Notes: generated by a model from the letters alone, not told the origin. A stretch of DNA of 64,000 bases from Roseiarcus sp963813195 (GCA_963813195.1 CAWEYC010000039.1:1-64000); one strand, 5' to 3'; shown: positions 25,183 through 34,815, numbered from the stretch's first letter. Translations and numbers: made by a program.

Positions 25183-26616
25183 ATGAACGTGACGGCTCTC
25201 TCGCTTCCGATCGTCCTGCCCGAGGCCATCATCGCCGCGGGCGCGCTCGCGCTCGTGCTGCTGGGCGCGCTGCGGGGCGAACGGTCGGCCTGGCTGGTGA
25301 CGGAGATCGCCGTCGGCTTGCTGGGCGTCGCGCTCGTGGTGGTGTTCGCCAATCACCGCGACAAGGGCGTGACCTTCTACGGCGCCTTCACCGACGACGC
25401 CTTCAGCCGCTTCATGAAGGTTTTGGCGCTGATCGGCTCGCTGGCGACGCTTTTGCTGTCGGTCGACTTCATGCGCAACGAGAAGATCGGCGGCTTCGAA
25501 TTCCCGATCCTCATCCTGCTGTCGACGCTCGGCATGATGATGCTGATCTCGGCGAGCGACTTCATCGCGCTCTATCTCGGCCTCGAACTGATGAGCCTGT
25601 CGCTCTATGTCATCGCCGCCTATCGCCGGGACAATCTTCGCGCCTCGGAAGCGGGATTGAAGTATTTCGTCCTCGGCGCGCTGTCCTCCGGCATGCTGCT
25701 CTACGGCGCTTCGCTGATCTACGGCTATTCCGGCACGGTGTCCTTCGCCGGCGTCGCGACTGCGCTGCACGCTGGGGGGAACCTCGGCGTCGTCTTCGGC
25801 CTCGTCTTCATCCTCGCCGGGCTCGCCTTCAAGATCTCGGCCGTTCCCTTCCATATGTGGACGCCCGACGTCTACCAGGGCGCCCCGACGCCGGTGACGA
25901 TCTTCTTCGCCACCGGGCCGAAGATCGCCGCGATGGCGATCCTGCTGCGGGTCGCCATGACCGCCTTTCCCGGAGTCGCGCACGATTGGCGGCAGATCGT
26001 GACGTTCATCTCCATCGCCTCGATGGCGCTCGGCTCGTTCGCCGCGATCGGACAGACCAACTTCAAGCGGCTGATGGCTTATTCCTCGATCGGCCACATG
26101 GGCTTCGCGCTGGTGGGCCTTGCCGCCGGCACGGTCGAGGGCGCGCATGGCGTCGTCGTCTATATGGCGATCTATCTCGCTATGACGCTCGGGACCTTCG
26201 CCGCGATTCTCTCCATGCGGCGAGACGGCGCCTATGTCGAGAACATCCAGGACCTCGCCGGCCTCGCGCGCACCAACGCGCCGATGGCCTTCTTCCTCGG
26301 CACGATGATGTTCTCGCTCGCCGGCATTCCGCCGCTCGCCGGCTTCTTCGCCAAGTTCTATGTCTTCGCCGCCGCAATGAAAGCCGGTCTCTTCGGCCTC
26401 TCGATCATCGGCGTGCTGCTGAGTGTGGTCGGCGCCTATTACTATCTGCGCATCGTCAAGATCATGTATTTCGACGAACCCGCCAAAGCGTTCGACCCGC
26501 CTGGAGCGGCGGCGCGCATTGTGTTGGCGCTGTCGACCGCGGTCGTGATCTTCTACGCGTTGGCGCCGGCTCCCTTGACCGACGCGGCGATGGCCGCCGC
26601 CAAGTCGCTGTTTTGA
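25183..26616 (+). CDS. nuoN: NADH-quinone oxidoreductase subunit N (proton pump)
   Basis: 477 residues, antiporter-like, with YLGLELMSLSLYVIAAYRR, FHMWTPDVYQGAPTPVT and LMAYSSIGHMGFALVG. Last gene of the complex I operon. Its stop overlaps the proposed TTG start of birA, so the operon probably reads on. Confidence 0.97.
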   Translation: MNVTALSLPIVLPEAIIAAGALALVLLGALRGERSAWLVTEIAVGLLGVALVVVFANHRDKGVTFYGAFTDDAFSRFMKVLALIGSLATLLLSVDFMRNEKIGGFEFPILILLSTLGMMMLISASDFIALYLGLELMSLSLYVIAAYRRDNLRASEAGLKYFVLGALSSGMLLYGASLIYGYSGTVSFAGVATALHAGGNLGVVFGLVFILAGLAFKISAVPFHMWTPDVYQGAPTPVTIFFATGPKIAAMAILLRVAMTAFPGVAHDWRQIVTFISIASMALGSFAAIGQTNFKRLMAYSSIGHMGFALVGLAAGTVEGAHGVVVYMAIYLAMTLGTFAAILSMRRDGAYVENIQDLAGLARTNAPMAFFLGTMMFSLAGIPPLAGFFAKFYVFAAAMKAGLFGLSIIGVLLSVVGAYYYLRIVKIMYFDEPAKAFDPPGAAARIVLALSTAVVIFYALAPAPLTDAAMAAAKSLF

Positions 26617-27431
26617 GCGGATTTGATCGTCTATCCAGCGAGCCGGAGCCATTGTTCGCAGGCTGGCGGGTGGTGCGCTACGCCCGCCTGGGATCGACCA
26701 GCGACGAAGCGCGCCGCCGCGCGCTCGCCGGCGATCCCGGGCGCTTGTGGATCGTCGCGGGGGAGCAGACGCAGGGACGCGGCCGCCACGGGCGCGCCTG
26801 GAGCTCCCCGCCGGGCAATCTCTACGCCAGCGCTCTTCTCATCGACCCGTGCGAGGCGGCGATCGCCGCGCAGATCGGCTTCGTCGCCGGCGTCGCCCTC
26901 GTCAAGGCCGTCGAAGACCTCGGCGTCGCCGGCGTCGCGCTCAAATGGCCGAACGATCTCCTGTGGAGCAGCGCCAAGGTCGCGGGACTGCTGGTCGAGG
27001 GGATCGCGGCGCCGGGCCGGGGGCTCATTTGCGCCGTCGGCGTCGGCGTCAATTGCGTTTCCTCGCCGCAGGGGCTCGCCTATCCCACCGCGGATCTCAG
27101 CTCCGCGCTCGACCGCCCGGTGTCGGCGGAGGCGCTGTTTCGCCGGCTCGCCGTTCGCTTCGACGAGGCGATCGGGCACTGGTCGCGCGGCGCCGGATTC
27201 GCCGAAATTCGCGCGCGCTGGCTTGCCGCCGGCGCCGGCCTCGGCGGCCCTATCCGCGTCGCGAGCCCGCGCGGATCGCGCGAGGGAATCTTCGAAGGCA
27301 TCGATGCGAGCGGCCGCCTGTTGATGCGGACAGCCGGCGCGATCGAGACGATCGAGGCAGCCGACCTCTTCCTGATGCCCGTGGCCGCCGGCGCGCGCAC
27401 CGAAATCCTCGACGAAAGCCTAGACCCATGA
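26613..27431 (+). CDS. birA: Biotin--[acetyl-CoA-carboxylase] ligase, short type
   Basis: About 272 residues. No in-frame ATG exists before the conserved core, so the start is probably TTG at 26613 overlapping the nuoN stop (TTGA); GTG codons near 26670 are an alternative. The catalytic motifs are GSTSDEARRRA, QGRGRHGRAWSSPPGNLY (biotinyl-AMP loop) and LKWPNDLLW...KVAGLLVE. There is no N-terminal helix-turn-helix, so it is an enzyme only and not the E. coli-type repressor. Its end overlaps rnj (ATGA). Confidence 0.9.
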   Translation: MSGFDRLSSEPEPLFAGWRVVRYARLGSTSDEARRRALAGDPGRLWIVAGEQTQGRGRHGRAWSSPPGNLYASALLIDPCEAAIAAQIGFVAGVALVKAVEDLGVAGVALKWPNDLLWSSAKVAGLLVEGIAAPGRGLICAVGVGVNCVSSPQGLAYPTADLSSALDRPVSAEALFRRLAVRFDEAIGHWSRGAGFAEIRARWLAAGAGLGGPIRVASPRGSREGIFEGIDASGRLLMRTAGAIETIEAADLFLMPVAAGARTEILDESLDP

Positions 27432-29095
27432 GCGATGACAACGAAATCGTGTTCGCGCCATTGGGAGGTCTCGGCGAGATCGGCATGAACTGCGCGCTCT
27501 ATGGCTTCGGGCCGGCGCGAGGACGCAAGTGGCTGATGGTCGATCTCGGCGTCGCCTTCGCCGGCGACGATCTGCCCGGCGTCGATCTGATCCTGCCGAA
27601 CCTCGCCTTCGTCGAGAAGGTGAAGAAGGATCTCGTCGGCCTGGTCATCACCCACGCGCATGAGGACCATATCGGCGCGCTCGCCGATCTTTGGCCGCGA
27701 CTCGGCGTTCAGGTCTATGCGACCCGCTTCGCCGCCGGCCTCGCCGAAACGCGCCGACTTGCGGAACCCGGCGCGCCGAAGGTGCCGATCAAGGTCGTCG
27801 CCCAGGGCGCGCGGCTCGACATCGGCCCGTTCAACGTCGAATTCGTGCCCGTTGCCCATTCGATTCCCGAGAGCTGCGCCCTGGCGATCCGCACGCCGGC
27901 CGGCATGATCGTCCATTCCGGCGACTGGAAGATCGACGCGACGCCAGGCCTCGGCTTGCCCACTGACGAGCGCCGCCTGAGGGAACTCGGCGAAGAGGGC
28001 GTTCTCGCGCTGATCTGCAACTCGACCAACGTTCTGCGCGAGGGCGAGAGCCCGTCGGAAGTCGACGTGGCGAAGAACCTTTCCGCCCTGATCGGCAAGG
28101 CGAACGGGCGCGTCGTCGTCACCACCTTCGCCTCCAATGTCGCCCGTCTCAAGGCGGCGGCGGAAGCGGGGTTCGCCAATGGGCGGCAGGTGATGATCAT
28201 TGGCCGTGCCATGGAGCGCGTCGTCGCAGTGGCGCGCGAATGCGGCTATCTCGATGGCCTGCCGCCGCTGCTGGGACAGGATTCCTTCGAGCGGATCCCG
28301 CGCGACAAGGTGCTCGCGCTGGCGACCGGCAGCCAGGGCGAACCGCGCGCCGCGCTGGCGCGCATCGCCGAGGACGAACATCCGAGCGCGAGTCTGGCGA
28401 GCGGCGATCTCGTCATTTTTTCCTCGCGCACCATTCCCGGCAATGAGAAGGCGGTCGGCAAGATCATCAACGGTCTGGTGTCGCAGGGCGTCGAGGTCAT
28501 CACCGATCGCACCGAACTCGTGCATGTCTCCGGCCATCCGCGCCGCGCCGAGCTCGCCAAGATGTACGCCTGGCTGAAACCGAGGATCGCGGTTCCCGCT
28601 CACGGCGAGCCGCTGCACCTTTCCGAGCACGCCGACTTCGCCAAGGCGCAGGGCGTCGGCCAGGTGGTGCGGGCCTTCAACGGCGACGTCGTGCGCCTTG
28701 TCGACGGCGACGCGGGGGTGGTCGCGCGGCTCGATCATGGCCGACTCTACAAGGATGGCGAGATCCTCCTGGCGCCTGACGACGATTGCGTCGGCCAGCG
28801 CCGCAAGCTCGCCTTCGCCGGGGTCGTCTCGATCGCGATCGCGCTGACCGCCAAGGGCGAAATGGCGGGCGACCCGGACGTCATGATCGCCGGTCTGCCG
28901 AGGTCCACGCGGCAGGGCGCCGGTCTCGACGAAATCGTCGATGCCGCGATATTCGAGACCTTCGAGAACCTGCCGCGCGGCAAGCGGCGCGACGCCGACT
29001 TCGTTTGCGGCGCGCTCGAACGCGCCGTGCGCAATGCGATCAACGCCGCCTGGGGCAAAAAGCCGACGGTGCACGTTCTGATCGTCGAGATCTAA
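27428..29095 (+). CDS. rnj: Ribonuclease J
   Basis: 555 residues. Metallo-beta-lactamase domain with PLGGLGEIGMN at the N-terminus and the zinc motif HAHEDH from residue 76. The beta-CASP domain carries ATGSQGEPRAALARI and HVSGHPRRAEL, and the conserved PAHGEPLHL lies near 390. Acts as 5'-3' exonuclease and endonuclease in rRNA and mRNA processing. ATG at 27428 overlaps the birA stop. Confidence 0.95.
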   Translation: MSDDNEIVFAPLGGLGEIGMNCALYGFGPARGRKWLMVDLGVAFAGDDLPGVDLILPNLAFVEKVKKDLVGLVITHAHEDHIGALADLWPRLGVQVYATRFAAGLAETRRLAEPGAPKVPIKVVAQGARLDIGPFNVEFVPVAHSIPESCALAIRTPAGMIVHSGDWKIDATPGLGLPTDERRLRELGEEGVLALICNSTNVLREGESPSEVDVAKNLSALIGKANGRVVVTTFASNVARLKAAAEAGFANGRQVMIIGRAMERVVAVARECGYLDGLPPLLGQDSFERIPRDKVLALATGSQGEPRAALARIAEDEHPSASLASGDLVIFSSRTIPGNEKAVGKIINGLVSQGVEVITDRTELVHVSGHPRRAELAKMYAWLKPRIAVPAHGEPLHLSEHADFAKAQGVGQVVRAFNGDVVRLVDGDAGVVARLDHGRLYKDGEILLAPDDDCVGQRRKLAFAGVVSIAIALTAKGEMAGDPDVMIAGLPRSTRQGAGLDEIVDAAIFETFENLPRGKRRDADFVCGALERAVRNAINAAWGKKPTVHVLIVEI

Positions 29096-29155
29096 GGGGT
29101 GTGTGGCGACATGAGGCGCCAGAGCATGCGGCCGTTATGTTGAACCGTGCCTCGT

Positions 29156-29243
29156 CGTCATTGCGAGCGATGGCGAAACAATCCAGACTAAGCCGCAGAC
29201 CCAGACCCTAAGTCTGGATCGCTTCGCTTTGCTCGCAATGACG
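29156..29243. repeat. REP-like palindromic repeat
   Basis: CGTCATTGCGAGCGATGGCG with AATCCAGAC on the left is mirrored on the right by GTCTGGATCGC and TTTGCTCGCAATGACG. The hairpin loop holds about 25 nt. This is the widespread alphaproteobacterial GTCATTGCGAGC-type interspersed repeat; half a copy lies near 1321-1360. Confidence 0.8.
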
Positions 29244-29272
29244 GCCGAAAGGTTCGCTCCGAAAGGACATCC

Positions 29273-29677
29273 ATGATCGGAAGACTGAACCACGTCGCCA
29301 TCGCGGTCGCCGATCTGCAGGCCGCCACGGCGCACTATCGCGACAGCCTCGGCGCGCGCGTCACCGGTCCCACCTCGCTGCCCGAGCACGGCGTCACCGT
29401 CGTCTTCGTCGAATTGCCGAACACCAAGATCGAACTTCTCGCGCCGCTCGGCGACGATTCGCCGATCGGCAAATTCCTGGCCAAGAATGCCGACGGCGGC
29501 ATGCACCACATCTGCTTCGAGGTCGACGACATCCTCGCGGCGCGCGATCAGTTGAAATCCTCGGGCGCGCGGGTGCTCGGCGACGGCGCCCCCAAGATCG
29601 GCGCGCATGGCAAACCGGTGCTGTTCCTGCACCCGAAGGATTTCAACGGGACGTTGATCGAACTGGAGCAGGTGTAG
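29273..29677 (+). CDS. mce: Methylmalonyl-CoA epimerase
   Basis: 134 residues, a vicinal-oxygen-chelate fold made of two beta-alpha-beta-beta-beta modules. Starts MIGRLNHVAIAVADLQ (metal ligand His7), then FVELPNTKIELLAPLG, GGMHHICFEVDDI and a C-terminal GTLIELEQV with the last Glu ligand. Interconverts the (R) and (S) forms of methylmalonyl-CoA in propionate metabolism. GAAAGGACATCC precedes the ATG. Confidence 0.9.
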   Translation: MIGRLNHVAIAVADLQAATAHYRDSLGARVTGPTSLPEHGVTVVFVELPNTKIELLAPLGDDSPIGKFLAKNADGGMHHICFEVDDILAARDQLKSSGARVLGDGAPKIGAHGKPVLFLHPKDFNGTLIELEQV

Positions 29678-29746
29678 CGGAAACGCCACCGCATTGGTGA
29701 TCGGCCTACCCTTGTGGTGGAAGACCATAGGCGGAATGGTGGAAAC

Positions 29747-29995
29747 GTGTCCCTGAACATCAAGAACGACGAGACTTACGCCTTGGCGTCCCGGCTCGCG
29801 AAGGTGACAGGTGAAAGCCTGACGCAAGCGGTGACGACCGCGCTCCGTGAGCGTTTGGCGCGGATCGAGCAGCCGGACGCGCTGGTCGAGGATCTGCTCG
29901 CCCTTGGCCGCGACTGCGCCGCGCGCCTCAAGGAGCCCTGGCGCGACGCCGACCACGGCGCGCTCCTCTATGATGAGAAGGGCCTGCCGCGTTGA
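29747..29995 (+). CDS. vapB: VapB-type antitoxin, orphaned
   Basis: 82 residues from a GTG at 29747 (MSLNIKNDETYALASRLAKV); no better ATG exists. Ribbon-helix-helix/PSK-type antitoxin with the LAxxTGESLTQAVTTALRER motif and the C-terminal toxin-wrapping tail DHGALLYDEKGLP. Its TGA overlaps the vapC TTG (TTGA), the usual coupling, but the toxin is truncated. Confidence 0.8.
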   Translation: MSLNIKNDETYALASRLAKVTGESLTQAVTTALRERLARIEQPDALVEDLLALGRDCAARLKEPWRDADHGALLYDEKGLPR

Positions 29996-30087
29996 TCGTC
30001 GACGCGTCGGCGCTGATCGCGCTTCTGCGCGCGGAAGAAGATGCGCCTCGCTTCGCGCGGGCGCTTGCTTCTCTCGCCGAGCGCTGA
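29992..30087 (+). pseudogene. vapC: vapC toxin remnant (first 31 codons of a PIN domain)
   Basis: TTG start, then LIVDASALIALLR: the first conserved Asp and strand of a PIN-domain ribonuclease. The frame stops at TGA 30085-30087 after 31 residues, against about 130 normally. The 109 nt before lpxA contain no later PIN motif, so the toxin has been lost by deletion. Confidence 0.75.
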
Positions 30088-30196
30088 CGGCTGACACTGG
30101 CGCCATGCGTAACATTGCGTCATCAAGCTTGATTTGGCCCGCCCCTTTTTTCGTGGAGGGTTCTGGCGCGTGCCTTTGATGAAAGCTTAGCGCCAG

Positions 30197-30997
30197 ATGT
30201 CGGTTTCCATCCATCCTTCCGCGATCGTCGATCCCGCCGCTCGGCTTGGCGCAGAGGTGTCCATCGGGCCGTTCTGCACCGTCGGCCCCGATGTTGTGCT
30301 GGGCGACAGAGTGCAGCTCATTTCGCATGTCGTAGTCTGCGGCCGCACCACCATCGGCGCTGGCACCGCCATTTATCCATTCGCGTCGCTCGGCCTCAGG
30401 CCGCAGGACTTGAAATTCAAAGGTGAACCCTCGACGCTGGAGATCGGCGCCAACAACCAAATCCGCGAGCAAGTGACGATGAATCCTGGCACCGAGGGTG
30501 GCGGCATGGTCACCCGCATCGGCGATAACGGGCTGTTCATGGTCGGCGCCCATGTCGCGCATGATTGCAGGGTCGGCGACAATGTCGTGCTGGCCAACAA
30601 CGCCACTCTGGCCGGGCATGTGACCTTGGGCGACTATGTCATTGTCGGCGGACTGTGCGCCGTGCATCAGTTTGTGCGCATCGGGTCGTTCGCCATCATT
30701 GGCGGCATGTCAGGCGTAGAAAAGGATGTAATTCCGTTCGGGCTGGTCAAAGGCGAGCGCGCCTGGCTTTCGGGGCTCAATATGGTAGGTCTGGAGCGGC
30801 GCGGCTTCGGGCGTGAGGATATACGCGCGCTACGTAGCGCCTACCGCATGCTGTTTGCGCCTGAAGGCACGCTGGCCGAGCGCGTCGAGGAAACCGCCAG
30901 CCACTACAGCGACCAGCAGCAGGTCACGCAAATCGTCGAATTCATCCGCGCCGCGTCCGACCGCCCGATCTGCCAACCGAAAAATGGCAAAGAGTAA
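30197..30997 (+). CDS. lpxA: UDP-N-acetylglucosamine acyltransferase (LpxA-type), isolated copy
   Basis: 266 residues. Left-handed beta-helix hexapeptide repeats from residue 6 to about 190, catalytic His122 in GAHVAHDC, and the C-terminal helical domain (LERRGFGREDIRALRSAYR). Catalyses the first step of lipid A synthesis. Normally it sits in an lpxD-fabZ-lpxA-lpxB cluster; here it stands alone just after a broken vapC. Third codon positions look less GC-rich than in nearby genes by eye, consistent with transfer. It may be a second copy. Confidence 0.88.
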   Translation: MSVSIHPSAIVDPAARLGAEVSIGPFCTVGPDVVLGDRVQLISHVVVCGRTTIGAGTAIYPFASLGLRPQDLKFKGEPSTLEIGANNQIREQVTMNPGTEGGGMVTRIGDNGLFMVGAHVAHDCRVGDNVVLANNATLAGHVTLGDYVIVGGLCAVHQFVRIGSFAIIGGMSGVEKDVIPFGLVKGERAWLSGLNMVGLERRGFGREDIRALRSAYRMLFAPEGTLAERVEETASHYSDQQQVTQIVEFIRAASDRPICQPKNGKE

Positions 30998-31111
30998 GGA
31001 CTGACCCCTCGAATAGGCGAAGCCGTAACTGACACTTTTCGCTTTGCGCGTCGATCGCGTCGGAGCGCGAGAAGGCGCCGGGGTCGCGCGCCTCTCATCC
31101 CGGAGGATCGC

Positions 31112-31614
31112 GTGAGACCCTTGCTGGGCGGCATCGGCGAAGCGTTCGAAGATAGCAATTTCCGCCGCTATTCGCTCGGCTCGGTGCTTTCGTGGATCAG
31201 CTATTTCGCGCAGGCCGTCGCGGTCTCCTGGACGACCTGGAGCCTGACGCATTCGACGCGATGGCTGGCGTTCCTCGGGCTCATCGCGAGCATCGCCTGT
31301 CTGGCGCTGGCGTGGACCCTGCTGACCGGCGTCATCGCCATGGTCGCCGTCGGCGCCTCATACGAACTCTGTCGCACGGGAAGCGTCACTTTGTTGCAGA
31401 CATCGATCCCGGACGCCGTGCGCGGCCGTGCATGAGCGCTTGGTTCCTGTTGCTTCGAGGAGCCGGCGCCGTCGGCGTCGTCGCAACGGGCGCCGTCGCC
31501 GACGAATGGGGCCTGCGGGCGCCGCTGCTCGCGGGCGCGGGATGGGCGATGGCGGCTTGGGCGGTGACCTACAGCCGCCGAGCCCGGATCGCCGCGGCGT
31601 TCGACGAAGTCTAG
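31112..31614 (+). pseudogene. MFS transporter remnant with internal deletion and frameshift
   Basis: The N-terminal part reads FRRYSLGSVLSWISYFAQAV and SWTTWSLTHSTRW, typical of the first helices of EntS-like MFS exporters. It runs straight into late-helix sequence (ELCRTGSVTLLQTSIPDAVR), so several helices are missing. At about 31430 the frame shifts by one: GRA-stop in one frame continues as MSAWFLLLRGAGAVGV and ADEWGLRAPLLAGAG in the next, ending at TAG 31612. Total coding is about 165 residues against more than 400 expected. Confidence 0.75.
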
Positions 31615-31720
31615 CCGGCCACCGCCCTCAGAACGTCTTGCCGCCGAGCATCAGCAGATGTTCGATGGTCGGCCCGAGCGCCAGCGCGGCTCACGATGCC
31701 CGCGCCCGGCGCGGCGGGGG

Positions 31721-31960
31721 TCAGGGCGAGTAGTTCAATTCGAAGGGATAGGGGACCAGGCGGATGATGCTTCCGCGGCCGGCGCCCTCGAATTTGGCGT
31801 AGCGAATCGCGGCGCTTTCCGTGGCGAACAGGCCTCCGCAAAGGCCATGGGCTTCCTGAACGATCCAGTGGCCGCCGTGATCGCGGCCCAGCACGAACGA
31901 TAAAGGTTCGGGAGGGACTTCGTCGTCGTGCGCGTTGACGTCTAACAAGCAAATCTCCAT
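31721..31960 (-). CDS. Small conserved-looking protein of unknown function, 79 aa
   Basis: MEICLLDVNAHDDEVPPEPL leads into GRDHGGHWIVQEAHGLCGGL, FATESAAIRYAKFEG and a hydrophobic end. The Gly/His/Trp-rich core followed by AAxxYAxFE recalls small rhizobial hypothetical proteins, from memory only. No clear ribosome-binding site; no signal peptide. Confidence 0.5.
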   Translation of the reverse strand: MEICLLDVNAHDDEVPPEPLSFVLGRDHGGHWIVQEAHGLCGGLFATESAAIRYAKFEGAGRGSIIRLVPYPFELNYSP

Positions 31961-32290
31961 CGGCTATGGGCGTCGGGTTCTCCGGCGGAATCGATGCGAT
32001 CGGGATGCGATCGCCACGAACCCGCGCCCCATCGGCGATCACGGGCGGCTCGACGCGCCGACCCGCCGGTCGACGCTTGAGGAACCGCGTTTCGCGAGCG
32101 TGTCCCGACCGGGGCCGCCCTCGGCATGATCGCCTTTCCAAACGCCGCGGGACCGTCTCGCGGCGACAGGGAGACTGCGCTCGAACGGCGTAAAGGGTCT
32201 ATCCGGAAGGCGCCCCGCGCGCATAAGCGGCCCATAAAGGCGGGGCAGGGCGGGGCCGGTCGAGGACCGGCGCTCGGCAATAAAGCGGCG
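31961..32290. other. Intergenic, no gene seen
   Basis: 330 nt between two minus-strand genes. Several short frames run through on both strands but none shows family motifs or a ribosome-binding site. Confidence 0.4.
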
Positions 32291-34621
32291 CTACGCCGCG
32301 ACGGCGGACGGCGAAGGCTGGTCGAGCGCCGCCAGGAGGGGGCCGAGAAACGCTTCGTAGCGGCGCCACCGGCCGACCGAGCTCTGGTAGAGGGGACGGC
32401 GCACCTGCGCGACGCTCGCCGTTCGCACGCTTCGCTCGTTGCGGTGGAAGTCGAGGCAACGCGCGTCCCATCCAAGGCCGCAATGGGCGAGAATGCGCCG
32501 GCCTTGCCCCTCGAGATCGGCGACCACGTCCTCGTATTGCACGTCGATCATCAACCCCGGCGGCAGCGCGCCGCGCCAGTAATCCATCAACCCCTCATAG
32601 CCGCGGTAATAGCGCCCGAGCTCGGCGAGATCGTAGGTGTAGGGCAGATTTTCCGCAAAAAGGGTCGAGAAGCAGGAGACGCAGGTGTCGACGGGATCGC
32701 GGCGCACGTGAATGATGCGGGCGTTGGGCAGCGCGAGCGCGATCAGACCGGCGAAGCGGAAATTCTCCGGCATCTTGTTGACGATGCGGCGCGCCGCCGG
32801 CGCCGCGGCGCTGATGCGGGCGAGGTAATTCGCCCCGATGCGGCGAAACTCCTCGCCTGACAATTGCCCGGCGATGTCGGGGCGGCGCATCGCCTGGCTC
32901 GCGACGCCGCCGAGATCAGTCACCGCATTTTCGAGATCATGGATCTCTCCCGCGCCATGCACGTCCGGATGGCTCGCCAGGACCTGCTCGATAAGCGTGG
33001 TGCCGGACCGCGGCATGCCGACAATAAAAACGGGAACCGGCGAGGGCTCGCCGCAGCCGTAGCCGCGAGCCATGAATTCGCGCGTGCAGGTCGCCCGCGT
33101 GCGCCCGAACTCGCCGAGAACCTGCGCCTCGTCGTAGCCGATCTGCTGGCGCTTCAGCGCGCCGCCTTGCGAGAAATGGCGAAAGGAGCGCTCGTGATCG
33201 CCGACGTCGGAATAGGCCTTGCCCAAGGCGAAATGCACATAGACCCGTTCGCTCGCGTCGAGCGGCGAAGTCTCGCGCGCCAGGTCCTCCATCGCCTCGA
33301 AGCGCTGGTCGCCGCGCTCGAACCGCTTGGACAACGCGAGATGATGATGCGACCGGCCTCGCGTCGGCGCGAGCTTGATCGCGGCCTCGTGCGCTGCGCC
33401 CGCCTCTTCGAAGCGGCCGAGTTGCAGCAGCGCGACCCCCTTGTTGTCGTGCGCCGCCGCGTAGTCCGGCTTGAGGGCGATCGCCAGGTCGTAGCTCGCG
33501 ATCGCCTCCTCTTCGCGGCCGAGGTTGGCGAGCGCGGCGCCACGATTGTTGTGCGCCTCGGCAAAGTCCGGCTTGAGGGCGATCGCCGCGTCGCAGCTCG
33601 CCACCGCCTCTTCGGATCGGCTGAGGTCGATCAGCGCCTTGGCGCGATTGGTGAGCGCCTCGACGAAATCCGGCTTGCCGGCGATCGCCTTTTCGTAGGC
33701 GGCCAGCGCCTCCGCCGGACGCTTCAGGTCCAAGAAAGTATTGGCGAGACTGTTGAACGCCTTCCCATAATTCGGCGCCAGCGACAGCGCCTTGTTCGCA
33801 TAGGCCAGCGCTTCGTCGTAGCGCTTGAGCTCTCTGAGCGCCTGGCTGCCGTTGCACCACGCCTCGGCATTCGCGGGATTGAGGGCGAGCGCCTGCTGGT
33901 AACTGGCCAGCGCTTCCCCAGGACGGCCGAGTTTGACCAGCGCGTTGCCGCGGTTGTTGTGCGCGTTGGCGCAAGCGGGGTTGATCGCCAGCGCCTTGCC
34001 ATAGCTCGCGACCGCCTCTTCGGCGCGCCCGAGATCGACGAGCGCGTTGCCGCGATTGCTGAGCGCATCGGCATAGTCGGGCTTGATCGCGAGCGCCTTC
34101 TCCAACGTCGCCAACGCCTCGGCCGGACGCCCCAGCTCGCACAGCAAGCCGCCGCGATTGTTGAGGGCCGCCAGAAACCGAGGCTTGACCGCGAGTGCGC
34201 GCTCATAGCTCGCCAGCGCGTCATGGGGCCGCTTGAGGCCGACGAGCGCGTTGCCTCTGTTGCTGAGAGCGTCGGCGTTCCCCGGGTCGAGCGCGATCGC
34301 CTTGTCGTAACAGGCGACGGCGTCCTCGAGCCGACCCAACGACGCCTGCACGACGCCGCAATCGGACCATGTCGCGGCGTGCGTCGGGGCAACGCCCACC
34401 GCCGCGCTCAATGAGCGCACGGCTTCCTCGTTCCGGCCCTGTTGGAAGAGCAGGACGCCGCGGCGGCGCAGCGCTTCGAAATTCAGCGGCTGGGTTGCGA
34501 GGATTTGCGCGTAAAGGCGCTCCGCCTCGTTGAGCTTGCCGAGCTGCTGCAGTTGCAGCGCGCGTTGCAGCAGCGGAGACGCGCTGGGCGCGTTGCTGCG
34601 AATCGGGGGCCGCTGACGCAT
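32291..34621 (-). CDS. TPR-repeat sulfotransferase
   Basis: 776 residues from ATG 34621, preceded by GAGGA 7 nt away (a longer frame exists upstream but lacks this site). About 12-13 tetratricopeptide repeats fill residues 10-440, many ending DALSNRGNALVxLGR. The C-terminal sulfotransferase domain has the 5'-phosphosulfate loop VFIVGMPRSGTTLIEQVL near 530 and the 3'-phosphate motif IIHVRRDPVDTCVS near 635. Expected to move sulfate from PAPS to a protein or glycan acceptor held by the TPR array; the acceptor is unknown. No signal peptide. Divergent from the gene at 34816. Confidence 0.88.
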   Translation of the reverse strand: MRQRPPIRSNAPSASPLLQRALQLQQLGKLNEAERLYAQILATQPLNFEALRRRGVLLFQQGRNEEAVRSLSAAVGVAPTHAATWSDCGVVQASLGRLEDAVACYDKAIALDPGNADALSNRGNALVGLKRPHDALASYERALAVKPRFLAALNNRGGLLCELGRPAEALATLEKALAIKPDYADALSNRGNALVDLGRAEEAVASYGKALAINPACANAHNNRGNALVKLGRPGEALASYQQALALNPANAEAWCNGSQALRELKRYDEALAYANKALSLAPNYGKAFNSLANTFLDLKRPAEALAAYEKAIAGKPDFVEALTNRAKALIDLSRSEEAVASCDAAIALKPDFAEAHNNRGAALANLGREEEAIASYDLAIALKPDYAAAHDNKGVALLQLGRFEEAGAAHEAAIKLAPTRGRSHHHLALSKRFERGDQRFEAMEDLARETSPLDASERVYVHFALGKAYSDVGDHERSFRHFSQGGALKRQQIGYDEAQVLGEFGRTRATCTREFMARGYGCGEPSPVPVFIVGMPRSGTTLIEQVLASHPDVHGAGEIHDLENAVTDLGGVASQAMRRPDIAGQLSGEEFRRIGANYLARISAAAPAARRIVNKMPENFRFAGLIALALPNARIIHVRRDPVDTCVSCFSTLFAENLPYTYDLAELGRYYRGYEGLMDYWRGALPPGLMIDVQYEDVVADLEGQGRRILAHCGLGWDARCLDFHRNERSVRTASVAQVRRPLYQSSVGRWRRYEAFLGPLLAALDQPSPSAVAA

Positions 34622-34815
34622 GGCGATATCCTCGGTGAGCCCAGTCGGAAACCTTCCGATTCCGCTTCTGTCGCGCGATCCACCCGACACGTCATTTAAG
34701 CCAGCGAAACTTTCGCCTGGCTTGCTCACGTCTCTGTGTCCCCACCAACCCGCCTCCGGAAAGCTTCACGCAAGCCGTCGACAGCTTCGTGTGACGATCA
34801 AGGAGAAGGCCAGTG

